Shown here piece by piece: positions 1 to 13,155 of a stretch of DNA of 64,000 nt (positions within the stretch are counted from its first letter, which is position 1; each line of letters begins with the position of its first letter). Location: contig NC_071328.1 in the NCBI RefSeq assembly GCF_010183535.1, forward strand, positions 8,928,001-8,992,000, read 5' to 3'. Under the pieces are notes generated by a model. It did no database searches and was not told the origin of the DNA. It saw only the letters and a program-made list of their open reading frames with translations. The translations under genes were made by a program, and so were the position numbers. The DNA is from Caenorhabditis remanei. Taxonomy: Eukaryota; Nematoda; Chromadorea; Rhabditida; Rhabditidae.

Positions 1-1434
1 TCGTCAGTTGGTGGATTTCTTCAAGATCCTCTCGTGTTTTTGTTTCGGAGAAAAGATAAGGGAAAGTGACCGATTTCTGGTGATTGACAAGTAAGAAAGT
101 GCATAAAAAGTACAAAATTATTACATTTTAGGATAGCATGTAGAATTCACTAGGTTTGAACCTGACTCTGTCTGTACTCAATAAAAAAAGAATTCTAAAT
201 GAAGAATAAGAACAACATGTGCCAGATCAGGATAAGTTCCGTTCAAATCTGTTCGTTCAATAACGAGAAGAAGAAGAATATATTATATCAAGATCTAATG
301 AACACAGCATCCGAAAAAGAAATCAGTAAACAAATTTTTAATGAAAAATTGTGAATTTTTTGAGTAGAAACTTTTGAAAATCTCTCGGAATTAAAATTCA
401 GAAAAGAGAAGAACGAATAAAGAAGAGATAGGATTTGAACCGAAACACACTCATCACATCTCATCGTTTTTTGCCTCTCTTCTCGATGTATGTCCTCCCA
501 TTTTCTCTCGATCTTCTTGTCTCTGAACACCCTCTTTCTTCTTCTATTCTATTTTCTTGACGCCAAGGTTTTTTGAAAAAAAAAGAAAAAAGAAGAAGAA
601 GACGCTCCGAGATGCGATCGGAGACAGACGAAGAGGATTGACACCGGAGGTTGGAAGGATGGGTTTTATGACAAAGATACGTCGTGGCGAGACCAGAAAA
701 AAGAAATAGAAATGGTTACGGTAGGTGTTTGTAGCTGGAGAGGCAACTGAAATCATTTTTATAATTTCTCCTATTTTTCATTTGGATTGGAGTTGTAGGA
801 CATGGAGGGTTGTGAGATAGACGCATATCGTGTCCCTGAAGTGAAGACGTGGCTTAAATATGCATCTCTTTTACGATTTATACGCAGCTTTTGTCAAACT
901 CAAAAACCGTGCGAGACCCGAGTAAGACAAGTGAAGTATTCCTTTCAAAAGTATTACGGTAACTGACACTTGTCGACAGCTGACTGTTTTTTCTGAATTT
1001 CAAAGATGAAGTTATCACATTTTAGTGTTCGTAATCTCAATTGTTTGATTTTTCCATTCCTCTTACCTAAACTCTAGACGAAAGAGCAGTCGGTAAGAAC
1101 AAACAAAGCATGGGAACGAGAGAACACAGACACTTGAGAGACGCAGACACAAATACGGATATTTCTCATTTTCCTTCATTTCTCCATTTTCTGCATGTTC
1201 TTCGCTTTATTGTAATCTCCGAAAACATCTGAAAAAATGAGATAACCGAAATTGTGTTTTTTTTGCTGTCTAGAATATAATATCGATTGTTTTTAAATAA
1301 ATAGTTCGGGAGTTTAAGTTTTTTGAAAATCTTGATATACTACTTTCGTAGTTTATAAATATTTGTTCTTATTTTCAATCCATCTACTTCATTTTTTTAC
1401 AGATCGAAGGATCTCAAACTTGAACATTTTCTCA
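1..1434. other. Upstream region of the acid phosphatase gene
   Basis: No coding exon is supported here. The sequence is AT-rich, with purine and pyrimidine runs and only short chance frames. A splice-type acceptor (TTTTTTTACAG) ends at 1402, 32 nt before the phosphatase start codon. It fits either a 5' UTR intron or a trans-splice site. The rest is probably promoter for the downstream gene or for a gene outside the window. Confidence 0.5.
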
Positions 1435-4400
1435 ATGGAAATGTTACTTCTAGATGGAAGAACTGAAAAACGACCGAACTCATCTTCCTCACTTGATCGA
1501 TTCATCCCGGATATGCCAGTAAGTTTTTATTTTTATTTTTTCAAACAGACAAGTATTGCATTTGCCGAAGCTCTTTATGAAAATGTATTTATCATGCACG
1601 TGTTGTTTTAAATGTGAGTGAAGTCTCAACCTGGTCTCTTTGCGATCAATGAGAGTATTTTTGTTTTGATTTCAAGCGAAAATGTTGAAAAACTAGTTTT
1701 TTCCCTCTGAGTGTTCAAAACGCCTGATGAGCTCACAATCATCAATAATCTCCAGTCATATCGAGTTTTCCCACTTTCATCGTCATATTTCTAACACTTA
1801 ACTACATATAATTCTAACGCCTACAATCTTTATTCGTTCCTTTCTTCAATGCACTTCTGATGAGTCATGCTATTTCAACCAACGATTGCATGCGGAAGAT
1901 TTGCATATCAAAAGAGAATATCATCATGACATGAAAATTTTTCGATTTCTTATCAAACAAAATATTTTTATTTTTGACTTTTCGCATTTAAAGTAGGTCT
2001 CTTTTCGAATAAAAACAAAAAGAAGTAACTATAAATTCATATTTTTGCGATATTCAAAAACTAGACGATTTGGTCTCGAGTAATTTCAACCAAAGAGTAA
2101 TCCTTTTTTCGATGGAAACTACACTTCATCAGTTTTGTGACGAATATTTCAATTCATTGTTTTGTCTAGTCTCATTCATCTTTGTTCTTTCCATATAAAA
2201 TGACTAGTTTTTCTTAGGTCGGAGATGATAATGTCAAGAACTGAACTCTAATAATTCTCATTTCACAAATAATCGTTTTCAATTTAATTTCAGCAAAAAG
2301 TGAAATCTCGACGAAAAATGCGGAAGTTAATGTGCATATCAGGAATCTGCGTCACAATCTTCTTCATCATTGCAGTTTCCAGTTGGTTTTTCGTCAGGGA
2401 TTTAGGTGGTGTTCGTGCACTTATACTAATTAAACAATTTTCTATTAGAAAATCATGTATAGCATTTTAAGAATTTATGTATAAAGAATAGTTTGAAATC
2501 TACGAAACCAGCAAATTTACCTTTGGTTTTTGTTTGCTCGATTGTATTTCTGCTTGTTGATTAATATTCTGTTTGTGGATTTTAATATTTTTCGGATTAT
2601 GGAGAATTCTCCATGTATTTGGAAATCGTCGCATGATACATTCGGTATTTGTTATTCTTCATCACTAACCAAACTAACTTCACAATACCATCACTCAGTC
2701 ATTATTAATTTGAAAATTATTAATCATCAATAACTGGATCAAATTTTCAGGTGGAGATTCACCAAACAACATTCCATTATGGAGTGCCGATATGAGAGAT
2801 CCAAAGAGAAATGAACACAGTTTTCGGATTTTGTTGGTTGGTGATACTGGAGGTAATTCTAAAAATATATAATTCGAAAGTTCTTTCACGATTGTTGTTA
2901 AAAACTAATTAGAAAAGATCTTCACTTAAAAAAGGAAACTGTTAAAATTAATACATCAGTTTGATAATCAGAACGTTTTGCAGGTATTCCAATTCTGGAA
3001 ACAACACGAGCACAGACTAAAGTCAAAGAAACAATGACATCGGTGGCAAACGAAAAAGATATTCAAATGGTTCTCAACATGGGGGATAATATCTATTTCA
3101 CTGGACCAACAGATGAATTTGATCCCAGGTTTGAGGTGAGAATCACAATAGTATATTGAGGATGGCTCGGAAAACTTTGAAGCGATGAAGAGTGAACTTT
3201 GTTCAATATGATCCAAACTTGAATTATGATCCGAAATAAAATAGAAAGATGAAAATCACAGCTGAGTAAAAGTGGGAGATTGCTACAGCGCATTATATTG
3301 TGATGGGGAGAGGAATAGAAGAAATATATGGTATGAATCATGTATGAGAACAATAAGTATATACAATGCCTACATACTTTCTGGTGTCTGTATTCCATAC
3401 AATCTATTGTTGAGACTGAGAACGTTCGAAATATCTTCTGATCGGTGTAAATAATAAATTCAGTGACAAAAGGCTGAATAAATTAGAAAAGCGAAAAGTT
3501 ATATTCATCCGATTCGGTTATCATCTTATTAATCGTGTCCTTTTTTCAGTCTCGATTCGAAGCCGTCTACGATTCTCCAAGTCTTCAAGTAAAATGGTTA
3601 ACAATCGCTGGAAATCATGATCATTTTGGAAATGTCACTGCAGAAATAGAGTATACAAAACGAAGTAGAAAATGGTATTTCCCATCTTTATACTATAAAG
3701 AAAGCGAAGAATTCAATGGGACGAAAATCGACTTCATTATGATTGATACCATTTCGTTGTGTGGAAATACAAAAGACATTCAAAATGCAGGATTCATTGA
3801 AATGTTACGAAATGAGTCACACGATCCTAGAGGTCCAATGAATGTTACAGCTGCGGAAAAGCAATGGAAATGGTTGGAAACGAATCTGGAAGAGAGCGAG
3901 TATGAGATTTTCGCAATTTCAGTATCAATAGAAATAATGATTTTCAGTGCTCAATATCTCATTGTATCTGGTCATTATCCTATCCATTCTATGTCGTCGC
4001 ATGGTCCGACTGACTGTCTTCGACAGCGATTAGATCCACTGTTGAAACGATTCAATGTTAATGCATACTTCTCTGGGCATGATCATTCATTACAGGTTTG
4101 TATTTGAGAGTGTATGAAAAATTATATAAAAGTTTTCAGCATTTCATCTTCGATGGAAACGACGATCACAAGATTCATTATGTTGTTTCGGGAGCCGCTT
4201 CTCGTGCAGATGCCTCTGACAAACACATTAAGGAGTTTATCAAAGACAATTTAAAATTCAAGTAAAACATTTTTAGTGTTGCATGAACCTAATATTTTAT
4301 TTCAGCTACCCTGAAAAATCGTGGTTTTCGTGGTCGCCAGTGTCTCAGCTCGGATTTCTGAAAGGCGGATTTATTTACGCCGAATTCGGGCATGAATCAG

Positions 4401-4519
4401 CTCGACTCGACTTTTTTGATAAAAAAGGAAAACAACTATACGCTGCTCTCATTCCAATTCGTCAAATCCCGAAAGACACTGCTACAAAATCGACTGTTTC
4501 TCCGTTTATTGAAATCTAA
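1435..4519 (+). CDS. Membrane-anchored purple (tartrate-resistant type) acid phosphatase
   Basis: Eight exons join in frame to 427 residues: 1435-1518, 2294-2405, 2751-2852, 2984-3135, 3550-3899, 3948-4095, 4140-4261 and 4306-4519. The metal-ligand blocks of the ACP5/TRAP family are all present: GDTGG (residues 96-100), GDNIY (133-137), GNHDH (171-175), SGHYP (274-278) and GHDH (310-313). The dinuclear iron centre (D97, D134, Y137, N172, H276, H311, H313) therefore looks intact, and a phosphomonoesterase is expected. Vertebrate ACP5 has a cleaved signal peptide. Here a basic stretch precedes a hydrophobic segment at about residues 40-62, so a type II membrane protein with a lumenal or outer catalytic domain is inferred. 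The start follows a clean acceptor. The end of exon 2 could also be 2408, which keeps the frame. An AATAAA lies at 4649-4654. In C. elegans a TRAP-like gene neighbours sin-3, as here. Confidence 0.9.
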
Positions 4520-5247
4520 GTCTTCCTTTATCCGACATTTAGTGTACTTCATGTGTAATATAATATTTAAGCGGGTACTAGACATTATTTTCATATCAGC
4601 ACTTTTAATATTAACTTGTCCTATTTATTTATCTGAACACTTCTTCGAAATAAAAGCGTTTCTACAGCATTTCTTGTCGTTTTTCGTGAAATTCTCTCTG
4701 CCGCAAGCGCGCTTCACTGACACGTGTTAGAGTGAGGAGACGGCAGAGAACCAGACGGTCGCATATGTCTCCCGCTGCCGCCGACGATATTTTGAAAATA
4801 ATCTTCGTTTTCATAGTTTTTCACAGGGTTTTAATGCAATTTCATTTATTTAAAAGGAGACGGAAATTTCTCTCCATACAAATGTAAAACAGATATTTCA
4901 GTGGTCAATTTGCAGATTGTATCAATCTATTCCTTAAACTTATCCTACTCAATTTTCGAAATATCAAATAATTGATTGAAAATTGAGCTACTTTCTTATT
5001 TTATTTCTACGGTTGTTGTTTCTTTCTCGATTTTCTTCTGAATTATCAAATTCAGGGGTTTTCCCCAGCGGTTTTAATCGATTTTTACTATTCATTACTC
5101 ATGTTTGAAGAAGAAGATAATAAACTTTGGAAATAGCAGAAGAAATGTAATTCTATTTAATACTTTTTAACTTTTACATCTCACACTATAGCTTAATTTT
5201 CCGTCCTGCTTTCTATCAATATATTCCCAAATTCTTGATTTTGCAGT
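4520..5247. other. Intergenic region between phosphatase and sin-3
   Basis: This stretch holds the phosphatase 3' end (AATAAA at 4649-4654) and about 590 bp upstream of sin-3. A TTTTGCAG acceptor ends one base before the sin-3 start codon, consistent with SL trans-splicing. I see no other gene. Confidence 0.6.
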
Positions 5248-8200
5248 ATGTATAACGATCAACCAGGACTTGGTGGAGGGGGTGGAAATCCTCCTCAAAA
5301 TCAAGTAACCTCAGAGCAATTTGTGGCTTTGCAGCAATTGATTGCCAACCTCAGTTCCCAACAAAACAATCAATTACCTCCAGACCCGCAGTTGGCGCAT
5401 CTTATTCAAACTTTAAACAACGAAGCAAGTAATGCACAAGCCCAGATGCAACAAAGAAGACACCAGCAAATTCAGGAGCAACATGAGCGAGAACAAAGAG
5501 AACTGCGGGAAAGGGAAGAATTGGAAAGGAATCGTCAAGAACAGCTTCGACAACACCTGGAACATCAGCAACGGATGCAGTTTCAAGGAATTCAAAACAT
5601 AATGAACTTACCGATGTCAAACTTATTTCTTGCACAACTCGCTCAACAAGTAGCTCAACAAATTCCTCAAGTGCCACCAATTTCTGCAGCTCAGTTCGCT
5701 CCTATCCCAATTCAACCTATTCCACAGCAACAAGCTCAACATTCTCCAGCTCAGAATCTTTTCATTGCTGCAAATTCTCCGGCTCAACATCTTCTGGCTG
5801 CTGCAAATTCCCCCGTTCAACATCTTCCACCGGCTGCAAATCCTCCTCCTCCGTTGCCAATTAATCATGCGAAACAAATTTGTGAAAATTTCATTTCACA
5901 AGAGCAGAATATCATGAGAGGGCATACTCCCGCTCAGGCTACACCACCAATCGTACAAAATGTTCCGCCTCAGCCACAGGCTCAGTTAGTTCAACAACAA
6001 AGAGTCCAACAGTACTCACAACAACAACAACAACCTCAGCAACAGCATGTGCACGGTCCACAAGATCAACACGCTCAGGTAAGCTCGCCTTTAATTTTTT
6101 CCTTCTGTTCAATGCAGTAATTGGAGATATAAAAACAAAGTTTTATGTGGAAAGGAAGAGAAAACAATTGTTAACACCTCTATAGTACTTCCAGAATCCT
6201 GCTATTCATGCTCCACAACCAATGCAGCAACCAATTCACCGCCAACCACCTCCACCGCAACAACAGTTAAATCAAGCACCTGCTCCTGTGGCTATTCAAC
6301 ACGCAGCTCCTCCTCGTGAGCAACATCGCGCGCCTCCACGCAGGAATGCTCAACAACGCGCTCCAGCTCGTAGGCGACAGCAACCCCCACCACCAGAAGC
6401 ACCGCCACGTGTCGATGAAGCTCTCGCATATTTGAGAATTATTAAACAAACATTTTCGAGCAACGTTCCAATTTATCATAAATTTCTTGAAATTATGAAA
6501 GATTTCAGAGCACAACGGTAATATAGATAGATGGTATTTCTCAAAAAATTCTAGCTCAATTTCCAGGATAGAAACTCCAGATGTCATTGAACAAGTTGCT
6601 GAATTGCTCTATGAATCTCCTGATTTAGTTCTTGGATTCAATACGTTCCTACCCGCCGGATACAGAATTGAAATGAGTGGAACTAAATACGTGTTCAATT
6701 CACCCACTAGTGCTCCAAGGGTAAATTATTTCCAATTTTTCTCTGACATTACTATATTGAAAGATGTTTTCAAATTTCAATATTGGGAATACTCAAGAAA
6801 TTTCTCGTTTTTTCATTTTAATTGTGAATAGATTATACAGGTTCTGCTCTCTCCAGAAGAACGCCGTGTACGTGCCGCAGCTGCCGACGGTGCTTCTGCT
6901 GATGCTAATGTTGTTCCTGATGCCGCTCCGAAGGAAGAAGATGTAGACGAAGCAACAGATGATGAACAAATGGAAGAAGAAGACGTTGAAGGAACTGAGG
7001 AAGAGGAAAACGAGTCGGCACTAGAGGAAGACGAGGAAAAAGAAGAAAAACCTTTGATCGAAGAAGTTCGTCAGGAAACGGAAGACGATGACGAAGAAGA
7101 AGAAGAGGAACCAGAAAACAATGAGGTTGATTTTTGAAACATTAAAAAAAATCCTTTTTTATTTTTCAGGAAGAAATTACAAAAGGTTTAACAGCTCGTA
7201 CTCTGAACATTATAGAACTTCTCAAATCATCATTCACTGCTCGACCAGATAAACTCGTCGAGTTTGTGACGTTTTTAGAGTTTTTCATCAACAAACAGAA
7301 ATTCTATTCATGGAAAAAACAAAAAGAAGCTGAGAATAAACGAGAAAAGCCCAAAAATGGCCGTGGAGAAGGGTCAGCACCTCCTCAACAAAATGCCGGG
7401 GAAAGTATGGAAGTTGATGAAGAAGGAGAGGCCGAATCAAAACCTGAGGATATCGAAGAAACGACTGAAAAAATCGCAGATGATTTTGCTGAAAAGCAAT
7501 CTGGAGATTTAATGATTTCTATGCTTGCTAAAGTTTGCCTAGGAGAACCAGAGCTTCTTGCTGCGATGATTGATTTTCTTCCATATTTGCAAAATCTGCT
7601 CATCAATGCTTCCGATGAGCTTGTTCAGGTAAGAAAGTTTCCAATTAGACTAACCCAATCACTAACCTGAATTAGAAAAATGTTGCTATTGAAAACAGCA
7701 AAGGCTCGAATTAAGAATTTATTATTGATCCCTTGTATTTCGACCCGGGCCGGAGCCGAGAATTCACAAGCCTGAAATCAACCCTTTTAATTTTCAGAAA
7801 GTCCGAAATATTCTCAAGTTCAACAATATTCGGGACCGCCCCGATGTTCCGGAAGGAAGTCGTGTTGATCCGAAACAAGTTGATTTGAATCTGATGAATG
7901 CAATGCAGAAGTATAAATTCGGAACAAAAAAGGTAGAAATATTCATGGTTTCCAAAAAAAATCGTTTTGGCACATTTCAGAACGAAAAACTCGTTATCAA
8001 ACAAACTGTTGGGAAACCCGAGGAGAAAGATGAGGAATTAATGGTCCTTCAGAAATCGTATAGAATTATTTATGAAAAGGTGAGAGTATACATTTTTGTT
8101 TCAAGCCTTAAAATGTATGTTTTCATTCAACATAATCTTATTTGTAGCTGAAAACTCGCACAACTACGTCCCAAATCAAGCAATTAATGATTATGTTTAA

Positions 8201-11200
8201 CATGTACCTCAATATGGATATCACTGCCGAACAAATGGCTGCTGAGATCCCAAAAATTATGGAACGTGAAAGATCTGAACCGGAAATAATCATCATGAGT
8301 ATGTTGGGAATCAGTAGAGACCCGAAAGACAAACCTGAAAATGATGTGGATGCTGTTATGAGAAAAGATATGCCACCAGTTCAACAAAAAATTGGAATTC
8401 GTGATCAGAAAATGATTCAACAAGTCAGAACAATTGATGCGGCCACAGTTTGTACTTTGGGACCAAGTTATCGGCTATTGAAGGGAGGTGCAAGAGGAAA
8501 GGAAACATTTGGAAGAATAGATATGTCCCGTGATGTCCAGGGTGTAAGTTTGAAATATCTTGAATGGTTTTCAAAATAAGAAATCTTTTTTAGGTTCTCA
8601 ATGATAAATGGACATCATATCCGTCATGGTCTTCTGAAGATACTGGAAGCCAAACTGTCAAAAAGTCTAACTTAGAAGAATTCCATTTCAAAACAGAAGA
8701 GGAACGATATGAGGTATAAAATTCTCGAACACTGCCGTAATAACTGCTTTCTTTTTAGCTTGACATCGTCGTTGACTCCAATCGAACTATTATGGAGGAA
8801 CTGAGCAAAACACTTCGAAATTTCCAGACAATGAGTGAAGAAGAGAAAAATTCATTCAAGTAAGAATAAAACGTTTAGAGCATCAAATAATTTCGTTTTG
8901 CCAGGTTGGATGCAAATCTCAATTGCTCGTATCGCTCGACTTTTCTACGTGTCATGACAAAAGTCTTCACCAACTCAGTTCATGAATACGTTGAAGCTGC
9001 TCAAAAAAATCCTTTGGCTGGATTGAAGAAAATTATTGATGGACTTCAAGAGAAACATATTCAGTGGACACGATTCCAACAGGAAGCGAACAGGTAACAT
9101 AAAGAGTTAAAAATGCATTCAAAATTCAGTCACATTCAGCTGTTTAATTATTCTTATAATCGATGTCATTAAAATTGTTTTTGACTGACAATCGATGAAG
9201 TGTCAGACAGTTTTCTTATCCCTCCAACTTGTATTTTTTCCAGAACTTGGCGCGATGCATTGGACAAACAAATGTCGTCTGCAATGACTCTCCTCAATAA
9301 TCAACAGAAAAACTACGATCAAAAAGCATTCAAATCGAAGCCGCTCGTCAATGCAATCGAGCAGGTTTACGAGGAGAGACGGAAAACGTAATTTCTAGAT
9401 CAGCAGTTTAAAAAAAAATGTCTTTACTTTTTCAGCGGTGGAGACGAGACTCTTCCGCATATGACTCTGGAATACTCGCCAGAGCAAAAAGTGTTTTGCG
9501 ACGTGAATGAGGTGACTGGGCACTTTTTCCACGATCTTCCTGGTGGTAAAACTGAAAAGGATCGAACTAGAGTCATGTTGTTCAGGTAATTTATAACTTG
9601 ATGAAATACACCATTCATTTTCGATTCTTACAGAATATTGATGGAATGGCTGTGCCGACCACAACAAAGCGTACAAATCGATATTGATAATGGCGAAGTT
9701 TTCAAATTTCAAGGAGATGAGTGAGTTCAAAATGAATCTTAATTTGAATTGTACTTGGTGAAGGTTTCCGAAAAACACTGGTTCATTTTTCAGAAGCGAA
9801 GATGAGAATCTCTTATCATTCCTGGAACTTGATAGCGACCGTACTCGAAACAATCGAATTCTGATAATTCCACCTCCTTCTTCAGAAGAATCGGAAGAAT
9901 TGACTGCTGATGAGAAGTTCCGTCAAAATCTATATAAAAGAGAACGTCGTGTTTTCTATGGAGATGATAATGTGTACATGATAATCAGATATCATCATAT
10001 GATTCACGAACGATTTGCCAGAATTCTTGCAACTCAATCAATTTACAGTCAGGAGTATACTGTCCGTCTAGATTATTCTTATTGTGAAACACATTTTAAT
10101 TTTTTCAGGAAAATATGAAAAAGTTCAAAAAATGGCAGAATGGAGTTGGAGCAGACATGCACGGTCGACATGCTCTAGAAGAGAATTTCAGAACGAGGCG
10201 TGATGCTGTGAATGATTTTAAGGTATGTATGTATGGAAATATTGCGGCAAATTTTCTCGACAAAATAATGACTGATTGGAGCAGAATGGCAAACAAATAT
10301 CCTAAGAATGTGTAGTAAAATGAGGTTGAATAAAACTTTATTAGAGTTTCTATTAACGACACACTATTGAGTATTATTTCAGAATGTCCGTTCCTCTCCT
10401 TCGGCTTACTACGATACAACTTTGCGTGAATTGAAACAACTCGGAGGTTCACAGATGGATATGATTGCTTTTGAAGATGCTGTAAAACATTTGTTTCCTG
10501 CAGATGTTGTACTTTTTAACAATATTGACAAACTGTTTATGTCACTTGCTAAAAATATTCATCATGCAACATGTGCTGAAGAACAAGAAAATCCAATCAA
10601 GTTGTATTTGAAGTACAGAAAACGTCTGATGGATACGGAGAATACAGAAGAAAGAGAAGCAGTTGAACAGGAGTATGCACAGAATGCTGAAGAAATACTC
10701 CGAGGGAAGAATACTTATCGTTTCGAATTTATCAATGAACAGAACATTCCTTACATCAACATTTGGGTCATTCCAAGAGAGGTAACCAGAATCATTTCAT
10801 TTTTTGTTTTATTTTGATAATTTCAGGAGAAGGGATCCGGCGATGAAGATGACGATGAGGATGGAAATGACGACGAAAATGATGATGATAATGAAGATGG
10901 AAAAGACGGTGGCAAGGATGATGATAAGGATGATGATAAAGCTGATGATGATGATGAAGATAAGGATGATGATAACATTGAGGATAAGGAAGACGATGAT
11001 CAGGAGAAAGATGAAGACGACAGTGTAGACGATCAAGTTCCTGAAATGCCAGCGGTGAGTTTAGCCGCATTTTCCGAGTTTCAATAGATAGTCCAGCATT
11101 TGTTTATCGAAGAAATTCCAATGATTTTCAATAATTTTCCGTGATAGTCATCTTTTCGGTTTTCAGAGATCTAATGACGAAGATGAAGGGGAGAAGAGTG

Positions 11201-12325
11201 TTGATTTTGATGAGTTACCTGGAGCAGTAGGGCCTGAAGATTCCGTAGAGTATGAAGAAATGGAAATTATTGAGCAAACTGGATGTGATATGGAAGTGGC
11301 GTTCGAAGGGAAATACAAATACGATGAAGTGAAAGCGATCGATTCCAGGCCTGGGGAAACTCATCGTATTTACTTGAACTGCGTCAGAGGTTAGCTAATT
11401 TGTTTATAATCTCCGAATCCATAAAAAAGATATTTTGATTTCTAACGATAGATGTTCCATAATGGACCTATTCTGGGGTAGCAAAAAATAGTTTTTTGCT
11501 AATTTTTTGCTATTCAGAAAGTAGCAAAAAAAGCAAAAAACTCCTGGTTTGGAGACATTTTTTGCTTGACCTTTTCTAGGCCAGCCCGCCCTTTTCTAGG
11601 CCATTCGCTGCAAGACCTGTGTTTGGTGTAGATTTACGGGAGATTTTTTTGGGATTTTTTCAGCAAAGTTCGGAAAAAAATCATTTAACGTTTACAAAGT
11701 ATGGAATAAATCAATAAAATTACGAATTCAGTTCAAAAGTAGCGATAAAGTACATGAATGCTGAAAAAATCGCAAAAAAATCTCCCGTAAATCTACACAT
11801 GGCCTAGAAAACCGCGGGCTGGCCTAGAAAAGGTCAAGCAAAAAATGCCTCCAAACCAGGAGTTTTTTGCTTTTTTTGCTACTTTCTGAATAGCAAAAAA
11901 TAAGCAAAAAACTATTTTTTGCTACCCCAGAATAGGTCCATTATTTTTCTTCATCAAATCAACTAACTCCTCTTCCAGTGTTTCCAGATCACGATATTTG
12001 GCTGTCTCGAACAAAACTCACACCGCGTAACTGGAAAACATTTACGTCATACAAATCTGAAGGAATAGAAAAAGTGCATCGATCATGCGATTATGACAAG
12101 GTAAGTAGCATCACTCGGAACTGATTATGATAAATGAACTGAATGCCCGAATACTCTTGTTTTCAGTCATCCATTCTCCGTTCTGATAAACTCAAATAAT
12201 TTCAGATCAATAAATCTCGTCGTCTGAGAATCCGTCGTATTGAGAAAGCTTTGAACCGAAAAGGTCGAAGAGAGGATCTGAATACGTGGTTCAAGAGACC
12301 TTTCGTCCCGTTGATTCATGTGTAA
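5248..12325 (+). CDS. sin-3: SIN3 family transcriptional corepressor scaffold
   Basis: Twenty-one exons join in frame to about 1,648 residues. They start at 5248, 6195, 6567, 6841, 7170, 7798, 7981, 8148, 8594, 8759, 8905, 9244, 9436, 9634, 9794, 10109, 10383, 10827, 11167, 11979 and 12206. SIN3 scaffolds histone deacetylase complexes in the nucleus. Residues 1-345 are Gln/Pro-rich low complexity. A paired amphipathic helix domain lies at about 350-415 (begins ALAYLRIIKQTF, contains FNTFLPAGY). A second, weaker PAH-like block is at about 532-684. The HDAC-interaction region is at about 860-970 (TLGPSYRLL, then LNDKWTSYPSWS). Acidic tracts occur at about 437-531 and 1419-1494. The last exons encode the conserved Sin3 C-terminal region. 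One donor is unusual: the exon ending at 10061 uses GTCCGT, because the stronger-looking GTATAC nine bases earlier would break the frame. The penultimate long intron carries a 478-bp MITE. Confidence 0.93.
11463..11940. mobile_element. MITE copy 1, 478 bp, in a sin-3 intron
   Basis: The element begins TGGACCTATTCTGGGGTAGC and ends with its reverse complement. The terminal inverted repeats are about 142 bp each (11463-11604 and 11799-11940), flanking about 190 bp of unique centre. It has no coding capacity. A second copy of exactly the same length lies at 12601-13078. The flanks are TAA on the left and TTA on the right, so the target duplication is unclear. It sits wholly inside the intron between 11389 and 11979. 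Confidence 0.93.
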
Positions 12326-12600
12326 ATACTAATGCTTATCATTGCTTGGAAAGCTGTTATTATTGTCTTGTATTTCGGTTTATTTTACAATCCCCATCTC
12401 CCTGATTTGTGTTAAATGACCTCAATGATCTGTTGAATTTTCAATTCGTATCTCGAAATTATGCATTGCATTGCACAATATATTGTAAATTTTTAATATC
12501 AATATTTACACGCTTATCTTTGAATCCATCATGATTTAAAGTGATAAAACAGTATCTGTAGTAGGTCGAAACATTGAGGAAGAGATGCGATGCTCAGTGA
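12326..12600. other. sin-3 3' flank
   Basis: This 275-bp AT-rich stretch separates the sin-3 stop codon from the second MITE copy. It presumably holds the sin-3 3' UTR. No canonical AATAAA was found. Confidence 0.5.
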
Positions 12601-13078
12601 TGGACCTATTCTGGGGTAGCAAAAAATAGTTTTTTGCTTATTTTTTGCTATTCAGAAAGTAGCAAAAAAAGCAAAAAACTCCTGGTTTGGAGGCATTTTT
12701 TGCTTGACCTTTTCTAGGCCAGCCCGCGGTTTTCTAGGCCATTCGCTGCAAGACCTGTGTTTGGTGTAGATTTACGGGAGATTTTTTTGGGATTTTTTCA
12801 GCAAAGTTCGGAAAAAAATCATTTAACGTTTACAAAGTATGGAATAAATCAATAAAATTACGAATTCAGTTCAAAAGTAGCGATAAAGTGCATGAATGCT
12901 GAAAAAATCGCAAAAAATTCTCCCGTAAATCTACACATGGCCTAGAAAACCGCGGGCTGGCCTAGAAAAGGTCAAGCAAAAAATGCCTCCAAACCAGGAG
13001 TTTTTTGCTTTTTTTGCTACTTTCTGAATAGCAAAAAATAAGCAAAAAACTATTTTTTGCTACCCCAGAATAGGTCCA
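12601..13078. mobile_element. MITE copy 2, 478 bp, between convergent genes
   Basis: This is a near-identical relative of the element at 11463-11940, in the same orientation and the same length, with only scattered base differences. It is flanked by TGA on both sides, consistent with a 3-bp target duplication of the PIF/Harbinger kind, but one copy cannot prove that. It lies between the convergent ends of sin-3 and the OSER1-like gene. Confidence 0.93.
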
Positions 13079-13155
13079 TGAGCGATAAAACAAAACAAAT
13101 GAAAATTCGATCGATGAGAATGCAAATTAATGTTTACTATTACTTTCAATTTTAT

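Noticed and set aside
5402..5877. Antisense frames under the first sin-3 exon
   Set aside because: They mirror the CAA/CAG repeats coding the Gln-rich N-terminus.
7741..7797. GC-rich segment in a sin-3 intron resembling a tRNA fragment
   Set aside because: No anticodon arm or box A could be placed. It is a short GC patch before the acceptor.
10792..11070. Frames on both strands of the sin-3 acidic exon
   Set aside because: They are shadows of GAT/GAA/GAC repeats that encode the acidic tract of SIN-3.
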